Of a DNA stretch of 6,314 nt, positions 4,493 to 6,314 are shown in pieces; the first letter of the stretch is position 1; each line of letters opens with the position of its first letter. The DNA is from Rhodanobacteraceae bacterium (GTDB lineage: Bacteria; Pseudomonadota; Gammaproteobacteria; Xanthomonadales; Rhodanobacteraceae). Position numbers and translations under genes: made by a program. The stretch lies in contig JAICIW010000139.1 in assembly GCA_025928735.1 (NCBI GenBank), positions 1 to 6,314 of the forward strand. Reading direction: 5' to 3'. The notes beneath the pieces are model-generated. The model ran no database searches. It had not been told where the DNA came from and saw only the letters and a list, made by a program, of their open reading frames with translations.

Positions 4493-6304
4493 TCAGGCGG
4501 CCGCCGCATCCACGCGCGCGCCCTGCTGCGGCGGCACCAGCGCGATCACCGTCCAGCCGGGACGCGGCTCGGTCTTCTCGCGGTTGCTGTTCACCCGCAA
4601 TTTTCCGTTCGGCTCCAGGCCGAACAGCAGTACCGTGTCCGCGCCATGCTGCGCGACGAAATCGGGCCAGCCGAACGCCTCGGTCAACGCATTGGTCTTG
4701 ATGCGCCAGCCACCCTCCAGCAATTCGACGAAACGGGTGCGCGTCATGTCGGCGCCGAACAACGCCTTCGCGCGAAGATTGCCGGCGAACGCGGAGCGGT
4801 TGTTGGCATCTTCCGGCGCCAGCACGCGCAAACGATAGACCTGCTCGCGCCCGAACTCTTGGCGATAGTGCAGGCACGCCAGCGAATTCAGTTCGCGCCG
4901 GTTCGACATCGCCAGCAGCCGCCCGATGCCGGTCAGGTCCAGGTTCAACGCCGCGTGCTGCGACGTGGGATTGCCGAAGAACGTGGTCAGCCCGGCCATC
5001 CGAGCCTTGCTGATGCCTTCCCAGTCATCGTCCGCCAGCACCACTTGGAATTTCTGATCCGCCAGCGCCTGCGCAATGCCGCGCGCGACTTCATCGGAAC
5101 CGAAGATCAATACGCCGTCCGGATCGGGGTCGGCCACCTCCAGCCAGCGCGCCAGCGGCCGTGCCGTCGCGCTTTGCAGCACCACCGTCGCGATGATCAG
5201 GATGAACACCAGCGGCACCAGCGCGTCCGCGCCGCGCACGCCGAGATCGCCCAACCGCAGCGCAAACAACGACGACACCGAGGCCGCCACCACGCCGCGC
5301 GGCGACACGTACGACAACAACGCGCGCTCGCGCCAGTTCAACAGGCTGCCGAACGTCGCCACCCCAATCGAAACCGGACGGATCACGAACTGCGCCACCA
5401 CGAACACCAGGATACCCGCCATCAACATGCCCGGCGGCAGCGGCCAGTGCAGGCGCGCGGCCAGCACCACGAACAGCAATGACACCAGCAGCGTGGACAG
5501 GTGTTCCTTGAAGTCCATGATGTGGTCGATGTGGATGCCGCGCAGGTTGCCCAGCGTGATGCCCATGATCGTCACCGCCACCAGGCCGGATTCGTGGGTC
5601 AGTTGATTCGAGAGCGTGAACGCGCCCAGCACCGCGATCAGCGTGCCGTAGGCCTGCAGGTATTCGGGAATCAATTGCCGATACAACAGGAATGCCAGCG
5701 CAGCCGCGACGCCGAGGCCGATGCCCGCGCCGATGCCGACCGTGGCACCGAATACCGCCAACGAATGCCCCTGCTGGTGCGTCACGATGGCCTCGAACAC
5801 CAGCACCGCGAACAGCGCGCCCAGCGGGTCCAGCACGATGCCTTCCCAGCGCAGCGCGCTGGCGATGCGCACATTCGGACGCAGCGTGCGCAGCATCGGC
5901 GTGATGACCGTCGGACCGGTCACGCAAGTCAACGCGCCGAACAGCAACGCAATCGACCACGGCAGACCCGCGATCCAGTGCGCCGCCGCAGCCAGCATCA
6001 ACAGCGCGAGCACCGCGCCGTAACTCACCATGCCGCGCACCGCATGGCCGATCCCGCGCAATTCCGAAAAGCGCAGCGTCATGCTGCCCTCGAACAGGAT
6101 CAATGCGACCGCGAGCGACACCACCGGGAACAGGAAACTGCCCAGCATCTTGTCGGGATCGAACAGTCCCGTCGCCGGACCCAGCGCGATGCCGATCAGC
6201 AACAGGAACAGGATCGCCGGCAGCCGCATCCGCCACGCCAGCCACTGGGCAAAGAAACCGACAACCAGCAGCACGGTGAGCACTACGCCAAGATCAATCG
6301 CCAT
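4493..6304 (-). CDS. CPA1-family cation/proton antiporter with C-terminal TrkA-N/RCK-like domain
   Basis: Members of this NhaP-like group exchange Na+ or K+ for H+ across the inner membrane and serve pH and salt homeostasis. The 603-residue product has about 12-13 hydrophobic segments in residues 5-378, including FEGSMTLRFSEL (71-82), TGPTVITPMLRTLRP (129-143), WEGIVLDPLGALFAVLVFE (153-171) and SPRGVVAASVSSLFALRLG (334-352). The conserved transport Asp is D159; the residue before it is Leu where classical CPA1 exchangers have Asn. From about 397 a cytoplasmic Rossmann-type TrkA-N/RCK-like domain begins (VLIFGSDEVARGIAQAL, then VVLADDD with the acidic end of strand 2), suggesting gating by a nucleotide or other ligand; its glycine loop is not the classical GxGxxG. 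Residues 525-592 look like a further TrkA-C-like ending. The start at 6304 has GAGG 4 nt upstream. The ion (Na+ or K+) cannot be told from sequence. Confidence 0.92.
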   Translation of the reverse strand: MAIDLGVVLTVLLVVGFFAQWLAWRMRLPAILFLLLIGIALGPATGLFDPDKMLGSFLFPVVSLAVALILFEGSMTLRFSELRGIGHAVRGMVSYGAVLALLMLAAAAHWIAGLPWSIALLFGALTCVTGPTVITPMLRTLRPNVRIASALRWEGIVLDPLGALFAVLVFEAIVTHQQGHSLAVFGATVGIGAGIGLGVAAALAFLLYRQLIPEYLQAYGTLIAVLGAFTLSNQLTHESGLVAVTIMGITLGNLRGIHIDHIMDFKEHLSTLLVSLLFVVLAARLHWPLPPGMLMAGILVFVVAQFVIRPVSIGVATFGSLLNWRERALLSYVSPRGVVAASVSSLFALRLGDLGVRGADALVPLVFILIIATVVLQSATARPLARWLEVADPDPDGVLIFGSDEVARGIAQALADQKFQVVLADDDWEGISKARMAGLTTFFGNPTSQHAALNLDLTGIGRLLAMSNRRELNSLACLHYRQEFGREQVYRLRVLAPEDANNRSAFAGNLRAKALFGADMTRTRFVELLEGGWRIKTNALTEAFGWPDFVAQHGADTVLLFGLEPNGKLRVNSNREKTEPRPGWTVIALVPPQQGARVDAAAA

Positions 6305-6308
6305 GCAG

Positions 6309-6312
6309 CCTC
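6309..6312 (-). promoter_or_regulatory. Probable ribosome binding site of the antiporter gene
   Basis: On the minus strand GAGG lies 4 nt before the ATG at 6304. The spacing is a little short but within the usable range, and the protein starts immediately with a hydrophobic membrane segment, which supports this start. The window ends 2 bp further, so nothing can be said about its promoter. Confidence 0.5.
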
Positions 6313-6314
6313 GC

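Noticed and set aside
4471..4509. Upstream start for maf adding 13 residues and overlapping the antiporter end
   Set aside because: The added residues do not fit the family N-terminus, which starts two to four residues before the ASxSPRR motif, as the ATG at 4470 gives.

Overview
This 6.3 kb, high-GC window comes from a bacterial chromosome, and every gene I can support lies on the minus strand. Read in that direction the order is: a CPA1-type cation/proton antiporter, maf (nucleotide pyrophosphatase), rng (RNase G), and the N-terminal part of yhdP (AsmA-like envelope protein), which runs off the left end. The maf-rng-yhdP order is a conserved gammaproteobacterial cluster, found in E. coli between mreD and tldD. 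The base composition, the protein sequences and the style of the intergenic repeats suggest a xanthomonad relative (Xanthomonadaceae or Rhodanobacteraceae). That placement is inference, since no rRNA or other marker is present.

Layout on the minus strand: the antiporter (6304-4493) and maf (4470-3898) are 22 bp apart and are probably co-transcribed. A 181 bp gap follows, holding a good sigma-70-like promoter candidate (TCGACA, 18 bp, TATAAC) and a leader hairpin in front of rng (3716-2229). A 480 bp gene-free stretch (2228-1749) then separates rng from yhdP. It holds several small hairpins just after the rng stop, two GC-rich hairpin repeats of one kind, and a set of 43 bp repeats of another kind (two full copies in opposite orientation plus one truncated copy). 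The truncated copy ends 17 bp before the yhdP start codon. yhdP (1748 to beyond 1) is open without interruption for 582 codons.

The genes do not form a single pathway. maf removes non-canonical or modified nucleotides, RNase G matures 16S rRNA and degrades mRNA, YhdP acts in phospholipid delivery to the outer membrane, and the antiporter handles monovalent cations and pH. I see no defence system, mobile gene, CRISPR array, tRNA or rRNA. The most unusual part is the repeat-packed rng-yhdP gap. The antiporter's altered ND motif and its position directly before maf are of secondary interest.
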